DNA from: Diphasiastrum complanatum
Lineage: Eukaryota; Streptophyta; Lycopodiopsida; Lycopodiales; Lycopodiaceae
Direction of reading: 5' to 3'
Assembly (NCBI GenBank): GCA_029204225.1
Contig: CM055094.1
Span: 28,442,107 to 28,506,106 of the forward strand
DNA: 64,000 nucleotides
Shown: one piece after another, positions 1 through 11,625 of the stretch
Layout: every line of letters begins with the position of its first letter
Numbering within the stretch: position 1 is the stretch's first letter
The notes under the pieces: generated by a model
Seen by the model: only the letters and a program-made list of their open reading frames with translations
The model's database searches: none
What the model was told of the DNA's origin: nothing
Program-made: the position numbers and the translations under genes

Positions 1-623
1 ATCAAAAAACTAGACACAAAAAAGTTGATCTAGATTGGCAATTTGACAAACAACAAGCATTAACAATCAAAAGCATTGATAAACATTGAAATCCGAGCCC
101 ACACGTGTGTACTACAGGCTGTAGTATGGCCTTCAACATGAGAAATAAGTAGAAATTGATTTGGTTTCATTTGGATCACAAAAACTCAATGTACATAGTG
201 AACTAGCTTGAGATTGCCAATGAGCTCCGAAAATTTTCTATCTTCTCACTATGGGAGCTTGGAATACATAGCAAATTCGACTTCCTTCTTGAAGTTAGGT
301 GGATTTCCAGCATGTAATAAGGAAGTTAACTCACCCTTCTTGCCCTAAAATGAAACCCTAGTCTATTTCCTAGAGTCATGCTTGGTAGATAGCTAGTTGG
401 TCAAATTTCTACCTTAAATCTAGGATTTAGGTCCTATAAACTAGAAATCACTACCAAAATGACATGACCAACCCTATGGACTTGAACTAACCTACATTAG
501 GATGGGTTTCCCATGTGGCATCATGGCCTCACATGTGTGGAATCCACTTATGTACAAAATTTACATTATACTACATAGTTTTTTGATCAAGCTAGATTTG
601 TCAATTTTTGGCAATTCTTCACA
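1..623. repeat. LTR, family B, 5'-truncated by window edge
   Basis: This stretch matches 37177-37798 closely, with only scattered substitutions and small indels. That second copy is a complete solo LTR with a target-site duplication, so this is the same LTR entered part-way by the window. It ends in TTCACA at 618-623, the right terminus of the solo copy. No primer site follows, so it is either a solo LTR or the outer side of an element lying off the left edge. Shared blocks such as the stretch around the ACACGTGTGT motif make the match unambiguous. It contains no ORF. Confidence 0.8.
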
Positions 624-1908
624 TGTAATAGAGTTCATCTTTAAACAAACGGGTACACACACCCTCATCATTGACATATAAGGACAACACATATAAGCTC
701 TAATGATCACTGCAATCAGAAAATAATAAATTTATAAAAATGAATGTGAAATCAAAATTCATATAAAAAACTCAACTTAATAAAATCTGATAGAAATTTA
801 CTACTTTGTTATGTATGGGAGCACGAGAATTGGAGTCCCCAGTCTGACGTATTGGAGCATATCATCGTGCAGACTTTTGAAATCAGGAAAATCAAAAGCA
901 GCCATGAATTGAAACGAAAACAATGTTACATCTATAAATAGTGGGGTCTGAAAAAACTCCATCTAGTACTGAATTGCCCCCCTCCTACATTGTCCCCTAA
1001 AATTCTATCCCTACTTTCTAAATCACATGTATCTAATTTAGAAAGAGGGAGACCAGCATGAACAACGGGCCACATGGAATGGCACCCTAAGCTTGCATCA
1101 CCTTGAAAACATTAAGATAATCTTCACTCTATCCATCACCCCATGGGATTGATAAATTTAAGATTTTTAAAGCATGCATTTTGTCAAACCCACAACAGTC
1201 AGGTTTGAAAAATAATAAATTGATCTATCACGGAGAGAGAGGCTTGCGGGGCTTGGTGCTTGACTTACTTCCCGTATAGTTGCAACATCCTTCAATAATT
1301 AAGTCCATGTATGATTTTTCCTTCTTCTAGAACTTTAGGTGTCACGACTCCCTTGAGTCTTTTGAGCTTTCACGTAAACTGGTAACTTTAGGTGACAAGA
1401 CAGTTATGAGTGCTTGCGCCACACAAATCGAGTGAAAGCTACCGCTACGAGTCACGAGCGGACACTCTGCTTTCAAAAAAAAGAGTTAAGGTACATACAT
1501 ATATAAATATATGAGTTTGAGTGCGCACCAACTAATTAAACTCCATGACACTTCGCTGGACAGCAACGACCAAATCCTGAGAAATATATGATACTCTATC
1601 CAAGATATTAACGCAAGTGCTCAAAAATTGACGAGCATTTTTTTAAGACCATTCATTTAAATAAGCATGTAAGGCGAAGTGCTCCATTGACACATACTAT
1701 GATTGCCTTTGCAATGCAAGGGCAACAAAGAAAACTCGTTACGGTTTGATATATTTTGTGTGTTGTGTTGCTGGTCCTTATGCATCTCAACATGCAGTGA
1801 GAGTCCTTATGCATCTGAACAGCAGATCTAGATGTGAATTCAATTAAGAGAGACTAAAATGTGAGCCACATCTTCAATTGAACTGTGAAGGTAGCAAACT
1901 GCACAGAA
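624..1908. other. Intergenic, no gene seen
   Basis: I see no coding region or recognisable mobile element here. A TATA-like TATAAATA lies at 932-939, about 980 bases before the DUF26 ORF. That is too far to assign as its promoter with confidence. Confidence 0.4.
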
Positions 1909-2350
1909 ATGGATGTTTCGCTGAGCATTGCTACTGTCATGAATTTATGTTTCATTATGATGCCTGCTTTTACTTTTGCGTCGATCAATCCTCGACCAAC
2001 AATTCCATCAACCACAGCGTCCACTGGAATACCATTTCAAATCTGCGACAGTAGTGCCAGTTTTCAAAACAATAGCGTCTTTCAGCAAAATTTGAACATT
2101 GTTCTCAACGCTCTGTTATCTGATACTCCGACTCCTTCAAAATTGTTCAAAGTGCATGTACAGGGAACTGATCCAGACAAAGTATATGGCTACAACCAAT
2201 GCTTCTTTACGTCTTTGTCTGGGGCTGATTGTTCTCTGTGCATCCAGCGTGCAGTTAACCAAACTAGCGTTCTTTGTCCAAATGCCATTGGTGCGCAAAT
2301 CATATACGATGAATGCCGCGTCAGCTATGGAACTAAGGACATCAGCTCAG
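1909..2350 (+). CDS. DUF26/Gnk2 (cysteine-rich receptor-like) protein, first exon
   Basis: I place the start at the ATG at 1909 (MDVSLSIATVMN...), because the open frame upstream begins only with GTG. The first 25 or so residues are hydrophobic and look like a secretory signal peptide. The rest forms one DUF26/Gnk2 domain: an N-terminal PFQICDSS block, then QCFFTSLSGADCSLC (the family's C-x8-C-x2-C motif with one extra residue), then a conserved late Cys (DECRVSYG). Proteins of this family are secreted or plasma-membrane proteins, and many are receptor-like kinases (CRKs). A good donor CAG|GTAGGA follows at 2350/2351. If the donor is ignored the frame runs on to a stop at 2469. The homology call is strong; the exon structure is inferred. 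Confidence 0.65.
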
Positions 2351-2579
2351 GTAGGAGTTCCGCTTGTTCCCAGTGTCCAATCTTTAAGCTAAGAAAGCCC
2401 CTCGTTTCCTCTACTAATGTCAAACTAGCAGTCTTGAACCCCTGGGTAAACTTTATAGTCTTCGTATAGCTGGTGTTCAGATGACTTCAGTTCTTGATGC
2501 AAGACTCCACGTTTGTGTAGTTCTGTCTAGTATACGATCAGTGATTTTCATTTTCTTTCCTTTGTCATCAATGCTGCAG
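2351..2579 (+). other. Predicted GT-AG intron of the DUF26 gene
   Basis: The segment starts GTAGGAG and ends ATGCTGCAG after a T-rich tract. Removing it joins the first DUF26 frame to the second one without a stop, across a split Asp codon. No transcript evidence is available, so this is inference from splice consensus and frame continuity. Confidence 0.5.
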
Positions 2580-2902
2580 ATATGGTAATTATTTTGGTCA
2601 ACGTGAATAAGTACTCAGCTGATAGTCCTTTCCAGCACAACCTGAACAAGGTGTGGAGAAGGTTAAGGGAAAAAGCGCCTCTTAGTGCAGACCCAGTGGC
2701 ATTCGCATCTGGAAATAGTTCGGATTTGGCGTACGGTTTCGCTCAGTGTGAGAATTTGTTGAAATCAGATTGCGCTGGACGATTTAAATCGGGAATGAGT
2801 GCAGTAGGCTTGGCGCTGGGTGCACGAGTCATCTATCTGAATTCATTTTACCGTTATGAAAATTACGACTTCTTTACGGGTAACTTCCTCCTTGCTGACT
2901 GA
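2580..2902 (+). CDS. DUF26/Gnk2 protein, second domain (degenerate)
   Basis: This frame contains a second DUF26-like domain: SADSPFQHNLNKVW, then AYGFAQCENLLKSDCAGR, then ALGARVIYLNSFYRYENY. The order and spacing match the first domain, but the motif's third cysteine is replaced (DCAGR instead of DCxxC) and the late conserved Cys is missing, so the disulfide pattern is broken. A shifted reading at 2582-2620 (YGNYFGQRE then a stop) resembles the usual C-terminus of a first DUF26 domain, which suggests a frameshift here. A donor-like GGTAAC at 2877-2882 could end the exon before the stop at 2902. It is probably part of one decaying CRK-like gene with the preceding exon. Confidence 0.5.
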
Positions 2903-3085
2903 AGTTGTAACGAAAGCAACTGCTGGTAACATGTATTATGCCGTTTTTCTGCCGAATTGTGCCAAATTGCTCGCATTATTTAACTCACATCGCGACTTCA
3001 TATATGTATTGACGGAATTAACCACTCAGAGATGCTTCTGAACACGAACTTCTAGATGCTTAAGGTCAGACGGTACTTTGGTTTT

Positions 3086-3470
3086 GTAACATAATCTAGG
3101 TGGAGTACCATTTCAAATTGTGGATTCAGCACATCCTTCAGTTGGCTTGCTAGAGATAGCAGCCTCAAGCACTCAACGATCACAAATAAGGTCTCCCGGC
3201 ACTCAGATTTTACAACCAAGGCTTCCTGGTGAGCTAATTTTATGAAGTTAGAGCCTCGTTCCCTTCTCAACTCTGACACAATAAAAGCATTATCTGAGGT
3301 TAAAGCTGATATTGATTTGACGCTTTTCAGAACATGTCTCCATTCCGGACATCTTGGCAACGGTTAGTGGTGGTGCTGCTTTGTTAGCTGTTTGCATCAT
3401 TCTGGTGATATATGTTAGGAATATCACTCGGCAACTTTTGGGTTTTTCAGAAGGTACAGTAATTTAATAT
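3086..3470 (+). pseudogene. CRK-like remnant: DUF26 start and transmembrane segment
   Basis: Around 3098-3130 the plus strand reads GGVPFQIVDSA, resembling the GIPFQICDSS start of the first DUF26 domain, but the frame soon breaks. At 3349-3465 it reads LATVSGGAALLAVCIILVIY then VRN. This is a typical single transmembrane helix followed by a basic stop-transfer residue, as found between the DUF26 ectodomain and the kinase in CRKs. No kinase motifs follow before 4.0 kb. I infer a truncated receptor-like kinase gene or a tandem-duplicate relic. Confidence 0.4.
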
Positions 3471-4016
3471 CAACTAGTAACTACTATGCTTCAAGTTTCA
3501 GTCGGGATATCTTGCAGCGTCAAATTTCGTTTTGATACTGCGAAGATATTTTGCTCTGATACCGTCTCAAATTTTACCAAATGACTAAATTTCTCAGAGG
3601 GCAATCCAACAAAAATGGCAAATGTTGCTGAAGGGTTGTAGCATCTTCCTCTTGTGAAGCATTGAAATATGCGACGAATTCAGTAGGTAATGACTGTAAC
3701 TCTAGATACTTTTTTGTTACACAAACATTTATAATCTATTACTTTACCATTTAGTAACTATAACCTTTCTGGCTGTCAGTACACTACAAATATTTATCTA
3801 TCTTAACGGCTATGGCATACAGGGAATGGGAGGAAAACGCATCACTGGAGTAGTGACTTGGCAAGTCAGTCAGATAAACCCCACTTTTTGCTGTTTGGCA
3901 AGATAAAGCTACCATTTCTCATTAATTATGGAAGAACTGCATATATGTTTCTACATAGAATAAATGAAGGGGTGTTTTCCTTGGAGAGGGAAACCTCACT
4001 TCATCATCTTATAAAT
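3471..4016. other. No gene seen
   Basis: AT-rich sequence with no coding signal and no kinase motif in any frame that I can find. It separates the CRK remnant from the LTR-like unit that begins near 4017. Confidence 0.35.
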
Positions 4017-4966
4017 TGTTATGAATGCTAAAATTTCAGGATTCTCAAATCATGGTAAATTTAAGTGTGTGTTGAAATTAGGTACTCTCAACACCTTATA
4101 GAATGTATCATGATATAGCAATCCAAGTGCTGGAATTGACCATTTTCACCCGCACGCATCTGTTGATTTCACACGTGTGGATTGTCCACAACATGTACTT
4201 GTGATCTCCTAAGGTAAGATTAGATTGAGATTCAAGATCAATCTTAGATCCTATGGCAAAAACACACTACTACATGCATTCAATCACTTCCAACTCTCAC
4301 TCACACATGTGGGAAGTATTAAAAAATTATTCTAAGTAAAAACAAGCTGCACTCCTCGGGTAGAGAGAGAAAAACCATCATGAGCTCTCGGGTAGAGAGA
4401 GAAAGCTAGAAATCCAATAACACTCAAAATCCATATAATCACCAAATCAATTAGATCCAAATGAGGAGTACAATGATACTAGTAGATCCATGAGCTACCA
4501 CTATGCTTAACTATGATTGGACCACACTTTGCCACCTCTTAATCCTATTGGACCATTGATCCATGCACCTCTAAATTCTATTGGACCATTTTCAAGCAAA
4601 CCTCAAATTCTATTGGACCACTCATGGTTCCACCTCTAAATCCTATTGGACCTCTTAAACTTCATCAAACAAAAGCATTACGCTTGTCTACACTCTAATT
4701 GGCACGATTTTGGTCTCCTACTCTATTTTGGCTCAATAGTGGCATTACAAGTGGAAATCGATAATTTGCCATCTATGCCAAATTTGACCCTATCAACATC
4801 CTACACCTAAATGCTTGACTATGAAATTCTATGAGACCCCTATATCAAACATTTTTATTTACTTTACAATTCTCCACACGTGGGAACATTCTCCAAACAT
4901 GTGAGATTCACTTACAAACTTCTATCATAAAAAAATACCAAGCTAGATTTTTGCCAATTTCTCACA
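4017..4966 (-). repeat. Putative LTR of a degraded copia-like element
   Basis: The right end (AAGCTAGATTTTTGCC ... TCTCACA, 4940-4966) resembles the ends of the family B LTR (AAGCTAGATTTGCC ... TTCACA) and of the complete copia at 48 kb. It is followed by CTCCTC, the same pyrimidine-rich flank that, read on the minus strand, acts as a polypurine tract. The left border (TG at 4017) is a guess. I found no right-hand partner LTR, so the element is incomplete. Confidence 0.45.
4530..4655. repeat. Degenerate tandem repeat with ATTGGACCA core
   Basis: Four or five copies of a unit of about 35-45 bp containing CCTCTAAATYCTATTGGACC lie in tandem inside the putative LTR. CCAAT-box-like cores repeat with each unit (ATTGG on this strand). 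Repeated units in the U3 part of plant LTRs can act as enhancers. That role is inference. Confidence 0.5.
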
Positions 4967-6240
4967 CTCCTCAAAAAATAGCTTGGAAAGGTACTAGATC
5001 ACTTGAGAAGTTTGTAAATCTTTTTGAGTGGATCCTTTGGTATGCATAAGAAGTGAAGATCAGCCAAGGGATCCATCATAGCAGCACCCTCACCATATCC
5101 ATGATAAGATCTCTTTGGTAGAGATCTCTTGCCAATGCCTTTGAAGAGTGCTCCACCAATATGCCACTATGATCATGGGCTTCTTCCATGCTTGATGATG
5201 ATCTTTGCTTTGAAAGTTCCACTTGCATGATGGATGCACCATAAATAGAGAAATCTGAGGCTTCCAAGCCTCATAAGGATCATGGAGATCAAGATCATAA
5301 GATGTGAAACAATGATGATTATCAAGATTATGCTTTCTAGCTTGACTAGTCCACATACCATTAGAGGAGTTCTAAATCCCAAAAAGACCCATTGTAAAGA
5401 TTTTTTTTATATTTTTTCACAAATTTTTCTTACACATGGACCAATCAAAACACTCAAATTTGAAATCTACGTAACGTAAGTTTTTGAGTCCACATTTTGA
5501 TTCCATACTAAAAATGGCATAACTTTTTAGTGGTAAGTCCGAATTTAGCGACGTTTGGTGCATTAGAAAGTGCTCAACAAGGGCTTTCCAATGATATGTT
5601 ACATGGCATACTTTTGAGCTACGATTAAAAATTTATGGCAAGTCAAATATATTAGTGTTATAATATTTTAATGATAAAAAAGACATCTTGCACGAATTCT
5701 TAAAAGGTCTATTTGGAACTCAAAACTCCTCTAATGAATGAACTATATCCATGATGGATCTAATCTTGATATCAAAGACTATCTTCATCTTTTTTAGGCT
5801 AGTTACTCTCTCAAGGATGTAAGCGTCCACTTTAGATGCTTCACTTAATCTCAAGAGGAGTTTACAATTTGCCTCAAAACAAGTGAAAACATGATTCACA
5901 AAAAAGTGAGTACCAAGATCAATCTTATTCTTACTAGAACCAAGAGCATACTTTTGACAATACAATATCTTGCTTTCAAAAAGTATTGGAAACACATCTA
6001 AGTCAATAATGACAAGAAACATGTCCATACCATAAGCATCATACAAAACTAGTATAGTTTTTCTTGAACTTTGAGATCCAAAAAATTCAATGAAGCAAGA
6101 TAGCATTTCAAGCAAAGGAAGAGAAGCATATATGAATGTGTTGTAGTAGATACAACATGAAAGATGCTCCTCTTTCCCATGTAAGGTGAGCCATAAAGAC
6201 TCGGCCATGCATCTTGAAGATCTTCTTGAAATCATATTGT
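4967..6240 (-). pseudogene. Degraded interior of an LTR element with an unrecognised ORF
   Basis: The minus strand holds a 171-codon ORF at 5720-6235 (starts MISRRSSRCMAESL, ends IRSIMDIVHSLEEF) and overlapping shorter open frames at 5076-5382. None shows gag, protease, integrase or RT motifs that I recognise. Its position next to an LTR-like end in the matching orientation suggests the interior of a non-autonomous element, possibly with captured sequence. It could also be a chance ORF in AT-rich DNA. Confidence 0.3.
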
Positions 6241-7060
6241 ATTTTAATATTGTATATTGTATTTTAGATTTGTATATTAATATTGACTATCAGCTCAAGA
6301 TATTTAAGTCTTATCCTATTTTGATTATTTCTTTGTTGAAAAATACTCACACATTTTGGTAATGATCAAGGAATGTCAGTGGTTATGCTTTTCAGTGTTT
6401 GCAAGATCGTTGCACACTTGAGGAAGGAGACATGTGGAGCCTCGGTATGGCACTTTATTTCATTCTTTCACGTTTTTAGGCTAAATTTTGAGCCTGTTCT
6501 TTTTTATCTCAATGCCTAGCATACTTTTAAGATGTATTCAATAGTATGCGTGCTTAATTCATTTAAGGCCCATGTAAGGCTCAATGTTTGTTTTTGGATA
6601 AGGCATTGTTGTCTCTTAAAGTCTAAACTAATCTCTAAAACTATGACTATTATTCTCAAGGTTATCGAGTCGAACTAGACAAAACTCCACGTTAACATCG
6701 ACATTCAACTTTTGAACTTCGTCTGTGACTTATTAATTCTTCTAGCCAAATGTGGCCAGACGACAATTTCGCACAATGAAAGGCATTTTTTATCCACAAG
6801 AGCCTCGAATTGCACTTGTTGATATTCAACAAAGAGCTAACTTTGGAAGGTTTGAAGGTAACAAATACTCTCTTTTTCTTAAATTGACTTTTTGAAGGCC
6901 ACTTGCCTACAAGGCAACCACTTTTGTACATTGTTGTTGGGGGTATCTCGCCAAATTGTAAATAAATAATATTAGCCAATAAAATGTGTTGCGAGGGCAT
7001 GGCATCTTGCGCGTATAAGCCCATGGCCCAATGAGCACGCAAGTTGAGTTGTAAATAGAA
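6241..7060. other. Unassigned AT-rich DNA
   Basis: No recognisable protein family. Short open frames on the minus strand at 6692-7113 overlap one another and show no motif. Confidence 0.3.
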
Positions 7061-7760
7061 TAATAGACTTGGGCCCCTTTGTAATTAAAATAAAACTTGA
7101 GGACCAAAGTCATTTTAAACTGAGAAGTCTATTATTTTAGAGTTGGGTCCAAATGGAGACTCACATGAATAATGTGAAATCCAATGTACTTTTTTGAGAC
7201 CTTTGGATCAAGTTGGGTCCAAGATGAATGGATAGGATTAGTGTACATATTAGCCAATAGTATTTTGGGTCAAGGGCCTTCCCCATTTATAAAAAGGCAC
7301 CTCATGTATCCTATTTTCCATGCTTAATGAGAAGGATGAAACTCTACCATTTTTGGAAGAGAAGCATTCTCATTTGCTATTCAATGCTTGTTATTGCTAT
7401 TGTTGCTTTTTCTTTGCTTTCAAGTTCATGCTTTCTTGGTTTCCATAGTTAATGTTTCTCCTTTAGCAAGTAAAATGAGCATTTGAGCTAACCTCCACTC
7501 TCATTCTCACTCTCTATCTCTCCTTCTCCCTCTCTTCTCCTCTCAATCTCTTCTATTCTTCTCTTCTCATTCACCAAAAACCATGATGAAGGTAGTTTAG
7601 AAGAGTAGAGTTAGGGGTGTGTAGTGTTAGTGGTGGTAGAGTTAGGAAAAAGTAGGGAACTAACTAAAAGTAGCATCTATTCATAGTTAGGCACCTATGT
7701 AGTGTTCTAACCCTTGTTGACAGGCGGGAGGACTACTATTACGAGAGATCTTCGACCCTA
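7061..7760 (+). promoter_or_regulatory. LTR-like or promoter-like segment with a TATA box
   Basis: A strong TATA box (TATAAAAAGG, 7288-7297) is followed about 200 bases later by a long pyrimidine tract (about 7496-7570, CTCTCT/TTCTC). That arrangement is common in plant LTR U3-R regions and core promoters. No coding region with recognisable homology follows. I see no paired LTR, so the assignment is weak. Confidence 0.35.
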
Positions 7761-10359
7761 CAATTGTTGAAGGCGGAAATCGAACCTACAATTGAACCAG
7801 TCGGACCAGTCAGCCAGTCAAACATGTTGAAGGTAGGTTTTGCAATAATCGAACTGCTCGTGCCCAATTTTCTCTTAGTTTGGCCTGGTTTCTTCTTCTA
7901 TCTTTTTGATGGCTGGATGCCACGCTCTTCAAAGTCGTTCCTTTCCAGCAGTAGGGCTTGATCCACCATTTTGAGTGGCTATCCTCGGTGACTACCTCCA
8001 GCTGTGGCTGTTTGTGGTTGTTTCTAGACAATGGTCAGTCGCTTTTCCTATCACCCATCGTTTACAAGTACTTATGAGGCATATTTCAAGCATATATGCC
8101 AACGTACTATCTAATTTTAGTTCTGGAAGCAGTTCCGAAGGGCAGCCATGGATCAGTTAGGGCATTAATCGGCCAATGCACATTTCTATGTATCTGTTAG
8201 GACTGATTCGATTGTGTTTTCCAATGATTGCCAACCAGAGGTACATTCAAATATGATCTATAATCTGTCAGTACATTTTTGAAGGGCATCCACCGACTAA
8301 CCAAATTTTTGATAGCCCACGATAGCCACCATTTATTCTTCTAGGCAGACTTCTATCATCGGCGATTTTTGAGATAGTAAGGCAGATCTTTGGCAGCCCT
8401 CCCTGATGAGGCATACTTCAAGCATCTCCAGCATTGCTTTCTCATCCTTCATCGCTTCACATAGCTGTTTCTAGAGAGTTCCACAACCATTTGGGCATTC
8501 CATGCACTTTTATTTCTAGCGACAGATTTGTTCAGATAGTCTTCAAACATCTAGTTACACATGGCAATACCTTATTCGCTCATGAGGAGACATCAACACA
8601 TGGCAAATATTCATCGAATGTTTTTGCAGGCAGTTATTGTGAAGAATTGTAAAACATATATATCTTATGTATGTTGATTTTGGGGGCTCTACCCATGTAA
8701 ATTGATTGTACATATTCAAGGTGTGTGAACTGAGCAAATATCCTTGTAAAACAGGTTGAGTTTGGGTTAGGTAGATCAAGTTCCAATGACATGCATAAAG
8801 TCTAGTTGGTCTAGTATGACATGCAACAATGTTCACAATGTCTAGATTGACATGCATGTAGATTTACACATGGAAATGGTCTAATATGACCTTGTAGAAA
8901 CTCAAGCCATCATAAATGCATTGTGTCCTAAGTTTCCATTGTGACATGCAAGGCATGCAAATATAGTAATGGACACATGCATGTAGTTTTGAATGCACAA
9001 CACAAAGGTGTCAAGATGAAGACCCCACCCCCCAAAAACAAACTTTGGAGAGATTTTCACATTGCATGATGAACTATTGAGATACAAATGGCATAAAAAA
9101 TATGGTAATCTAATGATTAGACTATGACCTTAGAAACATGCCATACTAAGATTCTAGTGAATTATTTGAGACTAAAATTTTGGCACGCAAAATGAGTATA
9201 CAATCCATGCTCGCAGTTTTGCCATCAACGCATGCACAAAAGCTTTGGCAATTATTCTTTGATATCCTAGCTTTCAAATCTACACTTTAATCTAAATAAC
9301 ATTATGACCAGCTACCTCAACAAACTTGGAGATTCCAACGCTCCGCTTGGTAGAAGATTCCTTGGTACGAATTGCCAAAGAACTCTACTCCCCTCCCCAA
9401 TCCCAAAGCACTATAGCAGCTTGCCTTCTTGTTCATCCACATAATACTAAGGATTGGATATACATTAAAACAATCGTAGATCTCTATGTACAATGTGAAG
9501 GTAATATAGCAAATATGACACTCCAACCCATGAATCAGTTCCATCTATCTCGCTCCAACGTGATTCTTCTTTCTTGAGCAAGGTAAGATGCTATGTCTTC
9601 ACTAATACTTCACACACTTAATTGATTGGCTAATGTCTTAGCTTTTATCACTGATTATCTTTATGGATTTGTGGTTTAATAACCAACCATCTTGTTCTTA
9701 AGATCATAAGAGGCCACTTGATTACAAATCAACACTCCACAAATGGTAATAAAATTAAATGCAACCAATTTTTGTCCTTAAATAATTCTTTGGGAAGGTC
9801 ATGACTATCATAGAATGATCGTTCATTGCCTCAAAGTTACAGAAACATGAAACAATATCATATAAAGATTCAAAGTTCAAGATGTGATCCCACAAAACCC
9901 AAAAAGGCCTAACATGTCATCCCAGTATGTCTGCAATTCAAGCTACACGTTGTGACTGAATATTTTCTAATGGTGAATCTCACCAAAACCCAAAAATACC
10001 TAACATGTCATTCCAATATGTTTGAAACTCTCCACTTTTTGACTAAATATTCTATAATGGTAAATTTCACTAGAATTTAAGTCTTTGATTTCATCTTCTA
10101 CAACCTTGGAGTGAAGCATCTACCTAGAGTCTAGTCAAAACAAAGAGTCATTCTTTAGTCTTTTTTAAGATCTAAATTTCAAAACTATGTGCCTTGATAT
10201 TATTGTTCTCATATCTTGAGAACTAGAAACTGTCAGAATCTAAAGTCACATGATGAGGGTAAGTTGTGCAAACTTTCTTATCAGACTATGTACAAATTTT
10301 CTGAAAATCGTAGAATGTAATGTTGGAATATATCTATATAGTATAAAACTATTTGTGTG
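7761..10359. other. Unassigned DNA, no gene seen
   Basis: Short ORFs occur on both strands, but none has recognisable motifs, and their lengths are what AT-rich non-coding DNA gives. A related pair of short segments at about 9888-9925 and 9975-10020 (AAAACCCAAAAA then CCTAACATGTCAT) is a degenerate local duplication. Confidence 0.35.
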
Positions 10360-10425
10360 ACCTTGTGTGTGTGCCGGCAAAAATGTCACGCTTTGCCGAC
10401 ATAAAACGTCACACACACTATATAT
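10360..10425. repeat. Short inverted repeat (hairpin)
   Basis: CGGCAAA and TTTGCCG lie 10 bases apart (about 10374-10397). They are flanked outside by GTGTGTGTG on the left and CACACACAC on the right, so the segment can fold as a two-part hairpin in an AT-rich setting. It could be a miniature transposon end, a terminator-like stem, or coincidence. Confidence 0.4.
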
Positions 10426-11063
10426 AAAGATATTTGTGTGTGAAATTTCTACCTATGAATGGGGTAGAAGAAAGCACCCATGGTTTTTGATTCAAAAATG
10501 CAAAATGGAATCGTTTATGTGGAATAAAATCTTTCATGCATGGAATGTTAACGAATCCGCTGTCTTGACAAAAAATTCAGACAATTGTGATTCACTAATA
10601 TGAAACTCAGATGAAGTCACTTCGTGTGGGCGAAGCTACTACTTTGTCGTTGCACGATCAATCATCCTCCAAACTATAGACTACTATTGTATATCCGATA
10701 TTAAATCTATGAATAGCAGATAATGTTTAATCAGATAAACTGCGAAAGAGCAGAAGTATATCTACTGCTGGCAAGCATCGCAATTCATTCACAGATTATG
10801 CACACAATAGAGCATAGTGTTGCAACTTGTCTATATTATCAAAATCAAGTGTATAATAACAATTCTTTCGAGCGCAGTTGCATGCGTCATAATCGTGTCA
10901 TGTTAACTACACAATACCAGTAAGGTTAAGCTAAACTGGACCTGCAGATCAGCACGTCGACGCAAGAGAGGTGTTCTACACACACATACCATTGGCCCCG
11001 CCATCAATGAGCATGGTTTGCTCTTTCTCTCCCTATGTCATGCGTACTCCCTTTATGTCACCC

Positions 11064-11066
<3 letters not shown>

Positions 11067-11152
<86 letters not shown>
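11067..11152. repeat. (CT)n microsatellite, about 43 units
   Basis: Uninterrupted CT dinucleotides over 86 bases. The long Ser-Leu ORFs across it (and Arg-Glu on the other strand) are artefacts of the repeat. Confidence 0.95.
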
Positions 11153-11154
<2 letters not shown>

Positions 11155-11165
11155 TGCATGCCCCT

Positions 11166-11187
11166 GCACACACACACACACACACAC
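11166..11187. repeat. (CA)n microsatellite
   Basis: A short run of CA dinucleotides just after the CT tract. Confidence 0.9.
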
Positions 11188-11312
11188 CATTGGCACACTC
11201 CATTTGGCAGGGCCTCCAAAATTTGAAAGTTGTTATTATTCCCTCCCAGACACTTTGCCCTCTCTCTCACTCTCTCATTCTCTCTACATCTCACAAGCTC
11301 CCTCTTTCTGGA

Positions 11313-11315
<3 letters not shown>

Positions 11316-11359
<44 letters not shown>
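11316..11359. repeat. (CT)n microsatellite, second tract
   Basis: A 44-base uninterrupted run of CT/TC dinucleotides. It directly precedes a G-rich block. Confidence 0.95.
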
Positions 11360-11361
<2 letters not shown>

Positions 11362-11575
11362 GAGAGGGGGCATAGGGAGGGCGAGGGGAGGGCGTGCAGG
11401 GAGGTCAATCGAGGAGGGTGCAAGGAGGAAGCTCGGGAGGGGATGCAAGGAGGGTGCATGTAGGGAAGGTGCAGGGAGGGCACACCAGAGTGGGCACAAG
11501 GAGGGCGCGCATAGAAAGGGGGCACACACAAGGACGGGGTGCAAGAGAGGGTGCACCGGGACAAGAGGGTCTCTC
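11360..11575. repeat. G-rich GGGAGGG/GGAGGGTGCA degenerate minisatellite
   Basis: The plus strand carries at least a dozen runs of three or more G, in short units such as GGAGGGTGCAAGGAGG and GGGAGGGCGAGGGG. The run spacing allows intramolecular G-quadruplexes. The coding frames across it have no homology. Confidence 0.75.
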
Positions 11576-11594
11576 TCTCCTTACGCATCACATG

Positions 11595-11623
<29 letters not shown>
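11595..11623. repeat. (CA)n microsatellite, second tract
   Basis: An uninterrupted CA run following the G-rich block. Confidence 0.9.
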
Positions 11624-11625
<2 letters not shown>

